In this document: positions 8,642 to 18,143 of the stretch, piece by piece
Position numbering within the stretch: the stretch's first letter is position 1
Layout of the letters: each line of letters opens with the position of its first letter
Assembly: GCF_007997075.1 (NCBI RefSeq)
Contig: NZ_VORS01000001.1
Span: 496,001 to 560,000 of the forward strand
Reading direction: 5' to 3'
Source of the DNA: Polaribacter sp. IC073
GTDB taxonomy: Bacteria; Bacteroidota; Bacteroidia; Flavobacteriales; Flavobacteriaceae
DNA: 64,000 nt
Notes under the pieces: model-generated
Databases searched by the model: none
The model's input: only the letters and a program-made list of their open reading frames with translations
What the model was told of the DNA's origin: nothing
Position numbers and translations under genes: made by a program

Positions 8642-9970
8642 CTACTCTTCTATTTGAATAATTAATGCGTCTGTAAATCCTTTATTTTCTGAAATATCTT
8701 GGTCTGAACTGCTACTTTCTCCCACGGCAATAATTATTTTATTATTCAATTCTACAACACCATATAAAAAATCGATTTGAGAGCCACCAACTGTTTTTTG
8801 CCACAACAATTTTCCGTTTGCATCTATTTTTAAAATCAAGGCATCATTCTGCCCCTTGTTTTCAAAGCCCTTGTCTAAACTTCTAGAACTTCCTGCAATT
8901 AAAAAACCATTATCTTGTGTTTTTGTAACTGCTCTAGCAACATCAAAACTGGTTCCGCCAATTGTTTTTTCCCAGATAAGAATTCCTTCTGTAGAAATTT
9001 TTATTGCCCAAACATCAGCAGCGCCATTATTTATAGAAACATCTTTGTCTTTGCTTCTTGTATCACCAACAATTATAAAATGACCATCATTTGTGCTTGT
9101 AATTGCTCTGGCCTCATCAATTTCTGAACCTCCAAAACTTTTCTCCCAAATGAGATTTCCTGTAGATGATATTTTGATAATCCAAAAATCATAGGTTCCT
9201 TTATTATTTTCAATATTAAAATCGTTACTATCAGATGAGCCTGCAATTATAAAATTATTATTTATAGTTTCTACAATGCCTAAAGGAGTATCTGTAAATG
9301 AGCCTCCAAAGAATGTATTCCATTCTAAATTACCAGCATTGTCTGTTTTTAAAACCCAATAATCGCCACCGGCGTGTTGGGTTGCAGCCGATTTTGCATT
9401 CCCTTGTCCGTTTGAAGCAGAAACATCTAAAACACCGGTTATTAGAAATCCGCCATTTTTAGTTTCTAATAAAGTAGTGCCATAATCTGCGCCAGAAAAC
9501 CCGAATGTTTTTTGCCAAAGCAGCGTTCCGTTGTTAGAGAGTTTCAATAACCAAAAATCTTTAGAGCCGGCATTTTTAGTAACGTCTAGATCTGAACTTT
9601 TGGCATATCCTAAAACAGCAAAACCACCATCTACTGTTTGAATAATAGCTGCAGCTCTATCATCTTGAGTACCGCCAAAAGTTTTTTGCCATTCTAGTTT
9701 ATTATCCGAAGAAAATTTTGAAACTAAAAAATCAAAAGACTCGTTTGTTTTTGAAACAATATCGGCATTATTACTTTGCGTAAATCCTGCAACAATGAAA
9801 CCACCATCTACTGTTTTTTCTACGGAATGCAAGCCATCATTTTTAGAACCGCCAAAAGTATGTGTGCTGGTTGTCTTTGTTTCTGTGGGAATTTCATCAA
9901 TAAAAAGACCTTCTTTTTTGGAACAGTTTAAAAGAGATAAAAAAACAATAAAGAGCCAGAATTTTTTCAC
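8642..9970 (-). CDS. Repeat beta-propeller-like lipoprotein, unknown function
   Basis: 442 residues with a lipoprotein signal (FLSLLNCSKK). About eight repeats of roughly 50 residues share a WQKTFGG-type strand followed by an ETxDGGFxIAG-type strand and a DFWxxKxxxxG segment. This is the pattern of flavobacterial propeller proteins annotated only as hypothetical or T9SS-associated, but no C-terminal sorting domain is present and the lipobox implies membrane anchoring. It sits 1 bp from the MbnP-like gene and so is probably co-transcribed. Function not known. Confidence 0.7.
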   Translation of the reverse strand: MKKFWLFIVFLSLLNCSKKEGLFIDEIPTETKTTSTHTFGGSKNDGLHSVEKTVDGGFIVAGFTQSNNADIVSKTNESFDFLVSKFSSDNKLEWQKTFGGTQDDRAAAIIQTVDGGFAVLGYAKSSDLDVTKNAGSKDFWLLKLSNNGTLLWQKTFGFSGADYGTTLLETKNGGFLITGVLDVSASNGQGNAKSAATQHAGGDYWVLKTDNAGNLEWNTFFGGSFTDTPLGIVETINNNFIIAGSSDSNDFNIENNKGTYDFWIIKISSTGNLIWEKSFGGSEIDEARAITSTNDGHFIIVGDTRSKDKDVSINNGAADVWAIKISTEGILIWEKTIGGTSFDVARAVTKTQDNGFLIAGSSRSLDKGFENKGQNDALILKIDANGKLLWQKTVGGSQIDFLYGVVELNNKIIIAVGESSSSDQDISENKGFTDALIIQIEE

Positions 9971-9976
9971 TACAAA

Positions 9977-11194
9977 TTAAGTTTTACTTTTTCTAATTAC
10001 AAATAAACCACGTTTTATATCGCTAACAATAATGTTTCCACTTGGTAAATAAGGATACACATTCCAAGCACCACTAAAAGCGGTATTGTCGTTTTCTGGA
10101 TACGTGTCGAAAAAACCAACTTCAGTAAAGCTTTTATTTCCAATATTAGAAATATCGATAATTCGAACGCCTGCGGTGTAATTTGCTTGAAAAAATAGGT
10201 TTCCTTTTACATACCCATTATGATCTATTGCAGCCGTTTTACCTGAGTAATTAAAATGATGAATTGGATTGTCTAAGTCTGTAAAATCGAAAATAATAGT
10301 TCTAGTATTTAGCCCTTTGTCTCGTTCATCTAGCTCATCACCCAAAATAAAATAGTTAAAATCTTCTGTAAACCAACCTTGGTGAGTGTACCCAATATTA
10401 GCATAACTTATCGAAGAAATTTTGGTAGGATTTTCTTTGTCGGTAACATCTACAAGAACAACTTCTGTTTCATTACTACCAATTAAAATTTCTTTGCCAG
10501 TATAGTCTGTGTCAGGTCCATTGTAGGTTACTACTTGTGCATCATGAGCATAATTTAGAAATCCGCCTTCTTCTACAGGCATAAAAGGATCTTGAATATT
10601 TATAAATAAAGGGCCACCTTTATACGTGCCACTTCTTGAGGTGCCAACAGGATATGCATATCCTTCTGCTTCATTAATAACAATATTATGTGCGCTACCA
10701 AAACCTGTATAATCTTTATCGGATGTAAATTCAACCGGTGTAACGATAACTTCTCTTAATCTATTTAAATTGAAGATTTGCATTCCGTGATCAGTGGCTT
10801 CACTTACAATGTAGGCAATGTCGTTATAGATTTTAACATCTCGCCAAGGACTATTTTCTGTTCTCGATTTTAAAAAACCAATAATTCTTGCTTCCGCAGG
10901 ATTTGTAATATCTATAAATGAAACGCCTTTATTTGTGCACATTAGTGCGTATTCACTTTTAGTAACCGGATCTACCCAACCCCAAGAATCGTTTCCTTCT
11001 GTGTTTTCTCCGGCAATTTCCTCTAAAGTAATATGTGTTAATAAATCATAACCGTTACAAGGGAATTCTCCTGCAAAACCATTTTCGCATTTTGCAATAG
11101 GATTTATAATTGTTTGTTTTTCAGCCTCGAAAACATCTTTTTTTGAGCAACTGATTGCGATTAGAAGGAATATGAAAAGACTTTTTTTTATCAT
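9977..11194 (-). CDS. Choice-of-anchor B / LVIVD-repeat lipoprotein
   Basis: 405 residues, lipoprotein signal (LLIAISCSKKD). Repeats include VSFIDITNPAEARIIGFL, LFINIQDPFMPVEEGGFL, VVLVDVTDKENPTKISSI and VRIIDISN. These are LVIVD-type propeller blades, and the order matches the choice-of-anchor B family. It is the first gene of the run that leads to the MbnP/MbnH pair (6-bp gap to the next gene). The family is exported; its ligand is not known. Confidence 0.8.
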   Translation of the reverse strand: MIKKSLFIFLLIAISCSKKDVFEAEKQTIINPIAKCENGFAGEFPCNGYDLLTHITLEEIAGENTEGNDSWGWVDPVTKSEYALMCTNKGVSFIDITNPAEARIIGFLKSRTENSPWRDVKIYNDIAYIVSEATDHGMQIFNLNRLREVIVTPVEFTSDKDYTGFGSAHNIVINEAEGYAYPVGTSRSGTYKGGPLFINIQDPFMPVEEGGFLNYAHDAQVVTYNGPDTDYTGKEILIGSNETEVVLVDVTDKENPTKISSISYANIGYTHQGWFTEDFNYFILGDELDERDKGLNTRTIIFDFTDLDNPIHHFNYSGKTAAIDHNGYVKGNLFFQANYTAGVRIIDISNIGNKSFTEVGFFDTYPENDNTAFSGAWNVYPYLPSGNIIVSDIKRGLFVIRKSKT

Positions 11195-11337
11195 TTTTAT
11201 TATTTGTGAAGTATTAAACGAACTTTACTAAGATAACGTAATTATTGTTTTTTAGTATTTAGAAAGTGTAGAAGTAAAAATAGTCATATTATTTTTACTT
11301 CTCTGTTAAATGAACTCTGTAATTTTAAGATTGTACT

Positions 11338-11345
11338 TACCTTTG
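11338..11345 (+). promoter_or_regulatory. -7 box almost touching the thiL start
   Basis: TACCTTTG is an exact TAnnTTTG match ending 4 bp before the thiL ATG. If used, the transcript would be leaderless or nearly so. No good -33 TTG was found, so this is tentative. Confidence 0.35.
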
Positions 11346-11349
11346 CAAG

Positions 11350-12399
11350 ATGTTAGAAGATAAAAATACACAAAAAACGTCATTAGCTGAACTAGGTGAG
11401 TTTGGTTTAATCAATCATATTACAAAATATTTTAAGATTGAAAACTCCTCTACAGTGAAAGGAATTGGAGATGATGCAGCAGTTTTAGCAGCGTCTGAAA
11501 AGCAAACTTTAGTAACCACAGATTTGTTAATTGAAGGTGTACATTTCGATTTAAGTTACATGCCTTTAAAACATTTAGGATACAAAGCGGTAATGGTTAA
11601 TTTGTCTGATGTGTATGCAATGAATGGAGTTGCAGAACAAATTACGGTTTCGATTGCAGTTTCTAATCGTTTTCCCTTAGAAGCAATTGAAGAATTGTAT
11701 GCAGGAATTCAGTTGGCTTGTGAAACGTATAAAGTAGATTTAGTTGGTGGAGACACCACTTCTTCTACCAAAGGAATTCTAATTTCTGTGACCGCAATTG
11801 GTAAAGCAGAAAAAGAAGATATTGTGTATAGAAATGGTGCAAAAGAAACGGATTTAATTGTGGTTTCTGGAGATTTAGGTGCGGCTTATTTAGGGTTGCA
11901 AGTTTTAGAAAGAGAGAAACAAGTTTTTAAGGTAGACCCAAACAATCAGCCAGATTTAGATAATTATACGTATTTAATAGAACGACAATTAAAACCGGAA
12001 GCTCGAAGAGATGTTGCTGGTTTGTTAAAAGAGTTGGAAATAAAACCAACGGCTATGATTGATATTTCTGATGGTCTTTCGTCTGAAATTATGCACATTT
12101 GTTCGCAGTCTAAAGTTGGTTGTAAAATTTATGAAGATAAATTGCCATTAGATCCTCAAGTAATTTCTGCTTGTGAAGAATTTGAATTAGATTCTACGAT
12201 GGTTGCTTTAAGTGGAGGAGAAGATTATGAATTACTTTTTACAGTACCAATTGCAGCTTTTGAGAGTATTAAAACAAATCCTAATTTTTCTATTATTGGT
12301 CATATTACAGCAGAAAATCAAGGTTTAAATTTAGTAACTAGAGCGAGCCAAGAAATTGAGTTGAAAGCACAAGGTTGGAATGCTTTGAAAAACGAGTAA
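11350..12399 (+). CDS. thiL: Thiamine-monophosphate kinase ThiL
   Basis: 349 residues. ThiL phosphorylates thiamine monophosphate to the active diphosphate in the cytoplasm. Visible family features are the N-terminal GIGDDAAVL segment, TTDLLIEGVHFD, DLVGGDTTSS and the C-terminal GGEDYELLFTV. The length is normal for the Bacteroidota form. Monocistronic: it is divergent from the gene at 11194 and followed by a strong terminator. No TPP riboswitch is seen upstream. Confidence 0.95.
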   Translation: MLEDKNTQKTSLAELGEFGLINHITKYFKIENSSTVKGIGDDAAVLAASEKQTLVTTDLLIEGVHFDLSYMPLKHLGYKAVMVNLSDVYAMNGVAEQITVSIAVSNRFPLEAIEELYAGIQLACETYKVDLVGGDTTSSTKGILISVTAIGKAEKEDIVYRNGAKETDLIVVSGDLGAAYLGLQVLEREKQVFKVDPNNQPDLDNYTYLIERQLKPEARRDVAGLLKELEIKPTAMIDISDGLSSEIMHICSQSKVGCKIYEDKLPLDPQVISACEEFELDSTMVALSGGEDYELLFTVPIAAFESIKTNPNFSIIGHITAENQGLNLVTRASQEIELKAQGWNALKNE

Positions 12400-12421
12400 T
12401 TTTAACAATAAGTAAGGTTAT

Positions 12422-12457
12422 AAAAAAAGCGCAAATTTTAATTTGCGCTTTTTTTTA
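12422..12457 (+). terminator. Terminator after thiL
   Basis: Near-perfect inverted repeat (AAAAAAAGCGCAAAT / ATTTGCGCTTTTTTT) with a short loop and an 8-T tail, 23 bp after the thiL stop. Confidence 0.9.
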
Positions 12458-12496
12458 TATATGTAACTTTAAGTTATAGAATTTTATTTTAGTTGG

Positions 12497-12685
12497 TCAC
12501 AATAACTTTTCTTCTTTTCCTAAATTATATTTCTTTAAAGTTTCTATTTTCTTTGGACCTAGATGAATCGTTTTCCAATAACCATGCTTTAAATTGTTTT
12601 CAATGAAACTCTTTAAAACTTAAACTAACGCGCCTTTATTTTTATTATAACCTTGTATTAGTGTGTAATACGCTTCATTTAATAA
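12497..12685 (-). pseudogene. Remnant of an unrecognised gene
   Basis: One minus-strand frame reads LLNEAYYTLIQGYNKNKGA, a stop, then a coding-like stretch containing FIENNLKHGYWKTIHLGPKK and ending EEKLL. There is no start codon, and a stop lies directly before it. The composition looks like real protein (Trp, His, Gly spaced as in a folded domain), but I do not recognise the family. It occupies most of the gap between thiL and the DTW gene. Confidence 0.35.
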
Positions 12686-12721
12686 CTAAGGTTTATAAAA
12701 AGGACATTTAACTGTCTTGTT

Positions 12722-13450
12722 CTAACTGTCTTGTTCAAAAATAATATTTCTTTCTGTATTTTTCTTATACATGTTCTTAGAAATTATCTCTGTGCTCGCA
12801 GTTGAGCGATAGTTTTTATTATTTGGGTTAAACAGATATTCTAGTTGATGGGCAATCATTTTTTTAAAAGGAACAAGGAAACCTTTCGTCTCACATTGTT
12901 CTACATCACCTTTTTTTAGTAAATTTAAGACTGTATAAACCGACTCAATAGTACTAAGACAAAGTGGATCTGGCTGCTGTTTGATAATAAATTTTGATTT
13001 GATTTTATTATCAAAACTTACTCTTTTTAGCTTTTGCAAATTCGTACTTAGTTTAAGCATTTTACGAGCACAAGGCCATGTACCATCAAGAATAAATATG
13101 TGTGGATTATTACCCATAAATGAAGTTATTTCTGAACTTTTTCTTTGAGATAAGTTAAAATTCTCTTTTCCCGGATAAAGTAAAAAAGAAGCATTTTTTT
13201 CTTCAGTCAATATTTCATTTACACGATTATTATTAGTAAAATCGACGCCAACTATAATTTCAGAATTTTCAAGTTGAAGGCTAGTCATGTGTCCCGTTCC
13301 GTTTTTTTCTTTTTTATACTCCTTTGGGTGCATAAGAATAATAAAACGAGTCTTAGTATGAAAAGGACGAATGTGTTTACAAATACAGGTGCTTATAGGA
13401 TTTATGCATTTGTAACATGTTGTTCTTGGATTTTTTATTTCTACTTGCAA
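12722..13450 (-). CDS. tRNA-uridine aminocarboxypropyltransferase (DTW domain)
   Basis: 242 residues. Zinc-type cysteines C12, C15, C22 and C24 open the protein. The name-giving motif LDGTW lies at 121-125, followed by QPDPLCLSTIE. DTW enzymes (TapT/TuaA) add the acp group to uridine in tRNA using S-adenosylmethionine. The frame opens with TTG at 13450 and has no in-frame ATG before the Cys motif, so TTG is the likely start; TTTG at the start resembles a -7 box, so the exact start is uncertain. Confidence 0.85.
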   Translation of the reverse strand: MQVEIKNPRTTCYKCINPISTCICKHIRPFHTKTRFIILMHPKEYKKEKNGTGHMTSLQLENSEIIVGVDFTNNNRVNEILTEEKNASFLLYPGKENFNLSQRKSSEITSFMGNNPHIFILDGTWPCARKMLKLSTNLQKLKRVSFDNKIKSKFIIKQQPDPLCLSTIESVYTVLNLLKKGDVEQCETKGFLVPFKKMIAHQLEYLFNPNNKNYRSTASTEIISKNMYKKNTERNIIFEQDS

Positions 13451-13543
13451 AGTGAATCTCTCTTTATTTTCTAATTAACTATATTGATAATATGATGTAG
13501 TTTCAATGAATTAAACGAAATAGTTTTTTTTGAGAAAGTTAAT

Positions 13544-14323
13544 TTATAATTTCTTAACAAACTTTTGTAAAACTGTAATCAATTCTTCTTTATTTTCAAT
13601 ATGACTCATGTGGCCGTTTGGGAAAACAACAAGTTCTGTATTTGTTTTTTTAGCCTCTTCTAAAGAAGTTTCAAAATCTAAAACAGGGTCTTTCTCACCA
13701 ATAATTATTAACTTTTTAAAATCGTTTTCAGCTAAAATAACATTTCTGTTTGGACGAATTCTCATGCCCTCTTGTGCAGCAATATAACCCTGAATTGGAG
13801 TTTGCAAAGCTTCATGCAAAGCAGCTTCCATTTCTGCTTTAAAAAGAACGCTGCTTTTTTTACCAAACAAATTGGCAAAAGACATTCTTACCATGCTTGT
13901 AAAGTTATTCTGAATCATTCTGTTAGCGCGAGTTCTTAGCGTTTTTCGTTCTGCATCATCTTTATTAGAGGTAGAATTCATTAGACATAAACCCTTTATT
14001 TTCTGCGGATGTTTTTCTGCAAAAGCCAATGCAACATAACCGCCTAAAGAATGGCCAACTAAAAATGTTTTCCGAATTCTTAACTGTTTTAAAACAGCAG
14101 CTATGGTTTCTGCAAATAATTCCATAGAATGCACGTAGCCCAAACAGTCGCTTTTTCCATGACCTAACAAATCAACCGTAATCACTCTGTTTTTTTTAGA
14201 TAATTCTGGGGTAATATTTTGCCACATTGTAGCGTTCTCTAAAAAGCCATGAATTAGCACAACAGCAGTTCCTTTTCCTTCATCCGTATAAAAAATATCC
14301 GCATTTTTATATTCTAAAATCAT
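13544..14323 (-). CDS. Alpha/beta hydrolase
   Basis: 259 residues of the alpha/beta hydrolase fold. The oxyanion HGF segment (VLIHGFLENATMW), nucleophile elbow GHSLGG, a downstream acidic region (GEKDPVLDFE) and catalytic His in NGHMSHIEN are in order. There is no signal peptide, so it acts in the cytoplasm. Closest in style to 3-oxoadipate enol-lactonase or esterase relatives; substrate unknown. It is divergent from the serine hydrolase at 14416, and a TATATTTG -7 box on the minus strand lies at 14329-14336, just before its start. Confidence 0.85.
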   Translation of the reverse strand: MILEYKNADIFYTDEGKGTAVVLIHGFLENATMWQNITPELSKKNRVITVDLLGHGKSDCLGYVHSMELFAETIAAVLKQLRIRKTFLVGHSLGGYVALAFAEKHPQKIKGLCLMNSTSNKDDAERKTLRTRANRMIQNNFTSMVRMSFANLFGKKSSVLFKAEMEAALHEALQTPIQGYIAAQEGMRIRPNRNVILAENDFKKLIIIGEKDPVLDFETSLEEAKKTNTELVVFPNGHMSHIENKEELITVLQKFVKKL

Positions 14324-14415
14324 AACGACAAATATAAGATTTGATTCGTTTTTAGAAATTTAAAAATCATAAAGTATTTACTATATTTGGTGTGAATTCA
14401 TTCCAAATAAATCTT

Positions 14416-15966
14416 ATGTTTTTTAGAAAAATTATACTCTTATCTATCTTCATTGTTTCCGTAACAATGAATGCACAAATTAAAGAGAAAAAGTTAGATC
14501 AATTAGTAGAAAAAACTTTAAAAACCTTTGATATTCCTGGTATTTCTGTCGGAATTTTAAAAGATGGAAAAATAGTCTATGCAAAAGGGCATGGTGTTCG
14601 TTCTCTAACCAATAAAAAGGAGATGAACGAAAATACACTAGTTGGTGTTGCTTCTAATAGTAAGGGTTTTACTTGTTTTGCTTTGGCAATGATGGTAGAT
14701 GCAGGGAAATTAAATTGGGACGATAAAGTAAGAAAACACATTCCAGAATTTCAATTATATGACGCCTGGGTTACGCAAGAATTTACGGTAAGAGATTTGG
14801 TTACGCATAGAAGCGGAATGGCTTTAGGCGCAGGAGATTTAATGTTCTTTCCAGAAGGAAATGATTTTAAGGTTTCAGATGTCATCAATAATGTAAAATA
14901 TCTAGAACCAGAAACCTCTTTTAGAAGTCAGTTTGCGTACAATAACAACATGTTTATTATTGCCGGTGAAGTTTTAAAACGTGTTAGTGGTCTTTCTTGG
15001 GAAGAGTTTATTGAAACAAAAATTATGAATCCTGTTGGCATGAACAACAGTAAAGCATCTTATAATAGAGTTACAAATAGAACAAATATAATAGATGCGC
15101 ATACAAGAACAGAGGGTAAGGTAATTCAGATTCCGCATGATTGGAGCGAAACTGCAAATGCTGCTGGCGGAATTGTAAGTAACGTAAAAGACATGCTTAC
15201 GTGGGCAAATTTTTTAATGAATGATGCTGTGACATCCGAAGGAAAAAGATTGTTAAGTGCAAATCAATTTCATGAATTGTGGCAATTACAAACGCCGTTA
15301 AAAGTGGGTAAAAACGACGCTTACAATTCTAATTTTAATGGGTACGGTTTAGGTTGGTTCTTAACAGATGTAAAAGGCGGCCATAAACAAGTGTATCATA
15401 CAGGCGGTTTATTAGGTACGGTTACACAATTTACAATGATTCCCAATTTAGATTTAGGAATTATTGTGTTGACAAATCAAATGAACGGAAATGCATTTAA
15501 TACCATTACAAATACCATAAAAGATAGTTATTTAGGGTACGAAGATAGAAATTGGTTAAAAACGTACGGAGACAAAAACAACAACTTTTTACAGTTTAAC
15601 GACAGTATAAAAGCAAGTGTTTATACTAAAGTTGCTCTTGCAAAAACAAATACAAACCTACCAGAACCAAACCAGATTGTTGGAACGTATTCTGATGATT
15701 GGTTTGGAGATGTTGTTATTTCTTTTGATACTAATAAGTATACTATAAAAAGTAAAAGATCCTCGGATATTGTAGGGGAGTTATTACCTTACAACCAAAC
15801 AACATTTGTTGCTAAATGGAACAATAGAAGTTTTGATGCAGATGTTTTTGTGAATTTTACTTTTAACGAAAAAGGAAATGCCACCAGTGCAACAATGAAA
15901 TATGTAGCACCAATTACAGATTTTAGCTTCGATTTTGAACATTTAAAACTTAAAAAACAAGAGTAA
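14416..15966 (+). CDS. Exported serine hydrolase with C-terminal DUF3471-like domain
   Basis: About 516 residues from the ATG at 14416, which begins a clear signal peptide (IILLSIFIVSVTMNAQ); an upstream GTG at 14392 adds residues without purpose. Motifs are SNSK (SxxK), YNN (YxN) in FAYNNNMF and HTGG near residue 340. The C-terminal 120 residues match the beta-sandwich domain often fused to these enzymes (DUF3471). Exported class C-type hydrolase or peptidase; substrate unknown. A TATATTTG -7 box at 14382-14389 lies 26 bp upstream. brnQ follows after 2 bp. Confidence 0.85.
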   Translation: MFFRKIILLSIFIVSVTMNAQIKEKKLDQLVEKTLKTFDIPGISVGILKDGKIVYAKGHGVRSLTNKKEMNENTLVGVASNSKGFTCFALAMMVDAGKLNWDDKVRKHIPEFQLYDAWVTQEFTVRDLVTHRSGMALGAGDLMFFPEGNDFKVSDVINNVKYLEPETSFRSQFAYNNNMFIIAGEVLKRVSGLSWEEFIETKIMNPVGMNNSKASYNRVTNRTNIIDAHTRTEGKVIQIPHDWSETANAAGGIVSNVKDMLTWANFLMNDAVTSEGKRLLSANQFHELWQLQTPLKVGKNDAYNSNFNGYGLGWFLTDVKGGHKQVYHTGGLLGTVTQFTMIPNLDLGIIVLTNQMNGNAFNTITNTIKDSYLGYEDRNWLKTYGDKNNNFLQFNDSIKASVYTKVALAKTNTNLPEPNQIVGTYSDDWFGDVVISFDTNKYTIKSKRSSDIVGELLPYNQTTFVAKWNNRSFDADVFVNFTFNEKGNATSATMKYVAPITDFSFDFEHLKLKKQE

Positions 15967-15968
15967 TT

Positions 15969-17231
15969 TTGAATAAAACAAAAGAAATTTGGATTGCAGG
16001 TTTTGCATTATTTTCATTATTTTTTGGAGCAGGAAATTTAATTTTACCTCCGAATTTAGGAGTTAAAGCTGGTGTAGATTGGTGGGTTGTTGTTTTGGGT
16101 TTTATTTTAACAGCCATTGCAATTCCTATTTTGGCAATTTTTGCACACGCAAGATTACAAGGAACTTTGTACGATTTCGGTAAGAAAGTTTCTCCTGCTT
16201 TTAGTACACTCTTTTGTTTCTTAATATATATAATTGCAGTTGCAATTCCGTCTCCAAGAACAGCTGCTGTAACGCATGAAATGGCAATTCAGCCATTTTT
16301 TGATACGCCCGCAATTTTAACAAGTATTGTTTATTTTGTTTTAGTTTTTCTATTTGCCATCAATCGTTCTAAGATTATTAGTTTAATTGGTAAGTTTTTA
16401 ACACCAATAATTGTACTTATTTTATTAGTTATTATAGGTATTTCATTTTTCACATCTACGGGAAATTTAGGCGTATCAACCTTTAAAAATCCTTTTATAG
16501 ACGGGCTTTTAGAGGGTTATCAAACTTTTGATGCTATTGCAGGTGTTGTTGTAGGAGCGGTTATTATTATTTCTTTAGATTATAGCAATCACACTACGTT
16601 TAACGAGAAAAGAAAACTTATTAGAAAAGCAGGTTATATTGCAGGAACAGGGTTGTTATTAATTTACGGAGGCTTAATTTTAAGTGGTGCTTTATTTGCA
16701 ACTACATTTGCAGAGACTGCTTCAAGAATAGACGTTTTATCTGGTTTAAGTACACAGACTTTAGGAAACTTCGGAACCACCTTTTTAAGTATTTTAGTAG
16801 CTTTAGCGTGTTTTACAACAGCGGTTGGTATTGTAACAGGAACTGCAGATTATATCAAAGGGATTTGCAATAACTCTAAAACTGCTTATATAATTACGGC
16901 AGCAGTTTGTGCTATTATCGGAATTATTGTTGGTAGTTACAATGTTGGTTTTATTATTGATGTTGCGGTACCTGCATTAATGTTTCTGTACCCAATAACT
17001 ATTATGCTAATTTTATTAAATATTGTACCAGACAAGTATGCATCTAAACTTGTTTTTAGAGGAGTTATTTTGGTAACTTTTATCTTTAGTATTACCGATT
17101 TTTTAGGCTTTATAATTCCTAGAGAAAATTTAATAGGTATTAAAAGTATCATTCCTTTAGCAGAACATAGTTTGGGTTGGGTTTTACCTGCTTTGTTGGT
17201 TTTTGTTGGGTTGAATTTGAAGAGGAAATAA
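15969..17231 (+). CDS. brnQ: Branched-chain amino acid transporter BrnQ
   Basis: 420 residues, about 12 hydrophobic segments. The N-terminus GFALFSLFFGAGNLILPPNLG is diagnostic of the BrnQ (LIVCS) family, which imports Leu, Ile and Val with Na+ or H+. The start is TTG at 15969: the frame has no ATG before the signature, and the stop of the upstream serine hydrolase is 2 bp away, which suggests coupled translation. Confidence 0.92.
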   Translation: MNKTKEIWIAGFALFSLFFGAGNLILPPNLGVKAGVDWWVVVLGFILTAIAIPILAIFAHARLQGTLYDFGKKVSPAFSTLFCFLIYIIAVAIPSPRTAAVTHEMAIQPFFDTPAILTSIVYFVLVFLFAINRSKIISLIGKFLTPIIVLILLVIIGISFFTSTGNLGVSTFKNPFIDGLLEGYQTFDAIAGVVVGAVIIISLDYSNHTTFNEKRKLIRKAGYIAGTGLLLIYGGLILSGALFATTFAETASRIDVLSGLSTQTLGNFGTTFLSILVALACFTTAVGIVTGTADYIKGICNNSKTAYIITAAVCAIIGIIVGSYNVGFIIDVAVPALMFLYPITIMLILLNIVPDKYASKLVFRGVILVTFIFSITDFLGFIIPRENLIGIKSIIPLAEHSLGWVLPALLVFVGLNLKRK

Positions 17232-17270
17232 GAGAGCTTCAAACATAATAAAAAGTTATTAAGTTTATAA

Positions 17271-18071
17271 CTATTTTTACGACCAACAGACAAAACAAAC
17301 TCAAATCTAGCAATTCAAGATATTACAAAATACTCTTTTCAGAATACTTTTTCTTTAAGTAAAGTTGCTTTTGAAAAAGCATGTACAATAGATCATTCTG
17401 TGCAACAAAATGCCTATGTTATTTACTGGATTAAAGAAAGAAAAGGAACGTATAATATCGATTTTGAACAATATACTTTTGATGATAATGTATTGTTCTT
17501 TTTATCTCCAGGACAAGTTTTTACCGTAGATTCCGAACAAATAAAAACGGCCTATAAACTTACTTTTGTAAGAGATTTCTATTGCATACAAACCCACGAC
17601 CAAGAATTGGCGTGTAACGGAATTCTATTTAACAATATCTATGAAACACCCTTTGTAAAACCTTGCGAAAAAGACACTAAAAAACTTAATTTTATATTAG
17701 AAAGTTTAATTGAGGAATTTCAACAAAACGAAACTGCACAATATGATATGTTGCAGTCTTATTTAAAACAATTTATTATTTCTGCAGTTCGTGTTCAAAA
17801 AGAGAATCATATTATTAAAGAAGATGTAGAAACCCGTCTTTTTAAAGATTTTAGTTTGTTGGTAGAGCAGAATTTTAAAACAATACATTCGGTAACCGAT
17901 TATGCAAACAGATTAGGAGTTTCGCCAAAGTCTATTTCTAAGCATTTTCAGAAATTGGGTGTAAAAACACTTTCAGACTTTATTAAAAACCGAATTTTAT
18001 TAGAAGCAAAACGTTTATTAATTTATACAGATAAAACGGTTAAGGAAATTGCTTTTGAGCTTGGTCATTAA
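17271..18071 (+). pseudogene. AraC-family regulator, truncated and without a visible start
   Basis: The frame is open from 17271. Family-like sequence begins around 17290 (KYSFQNTFSLSKVAFEKAC, then NAYVIYWIKERKGTYNIDFE), but no ATG, GTG or TTG precedes it; a GTG at 17400 would cut into the sensor domain. The C-terminal first HTH is present (HSVTDYANRLGVSPKSISKHF). The second HTH is cut by TAA directly after KEIAFELGH, removing about 30 residues that usually complete DNA binding. Loss at both ends suggests a dying gene. A shortened functional form from GTG 17400 (223 residues) is possible but less likely. Confidence 0.7.
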
Positions 18072-18102
18072 TCGTAAAATAGTTTTTTTAGTTTGTGGTA
18101 AT

Positions 18103-18134
18103 AAAAAAGGCGAACATTGCTGTTCGCCTTTTTT
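18103..18134. terminator. Bidirectional terminator
   Basis: A perfect 14-bp inverted repeat (AAAAAAGGCGAACA / TGTTCGCCTTTTTT) with a 4-nt loop lies between the convergent AraC remnant and the nitric oxide reductase gene. It is flanked by T-runs on both strands. Confidence 0.9.
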
Positions 18135-18143
18135 AGTGAATAT

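Noticed and set aside
8642-9970. T9SS cargo assignment for the repeat lipoprotein
   Set aside because: No C-terminal sorting domain and a clear lipobox at the N-terminus.
16937-17293. 118-codon minus-strand ORF opposite brnQ
   Set aside because: It is the antisense of a transporter helix region; the composition mirrors brnQ and there is no independent support.
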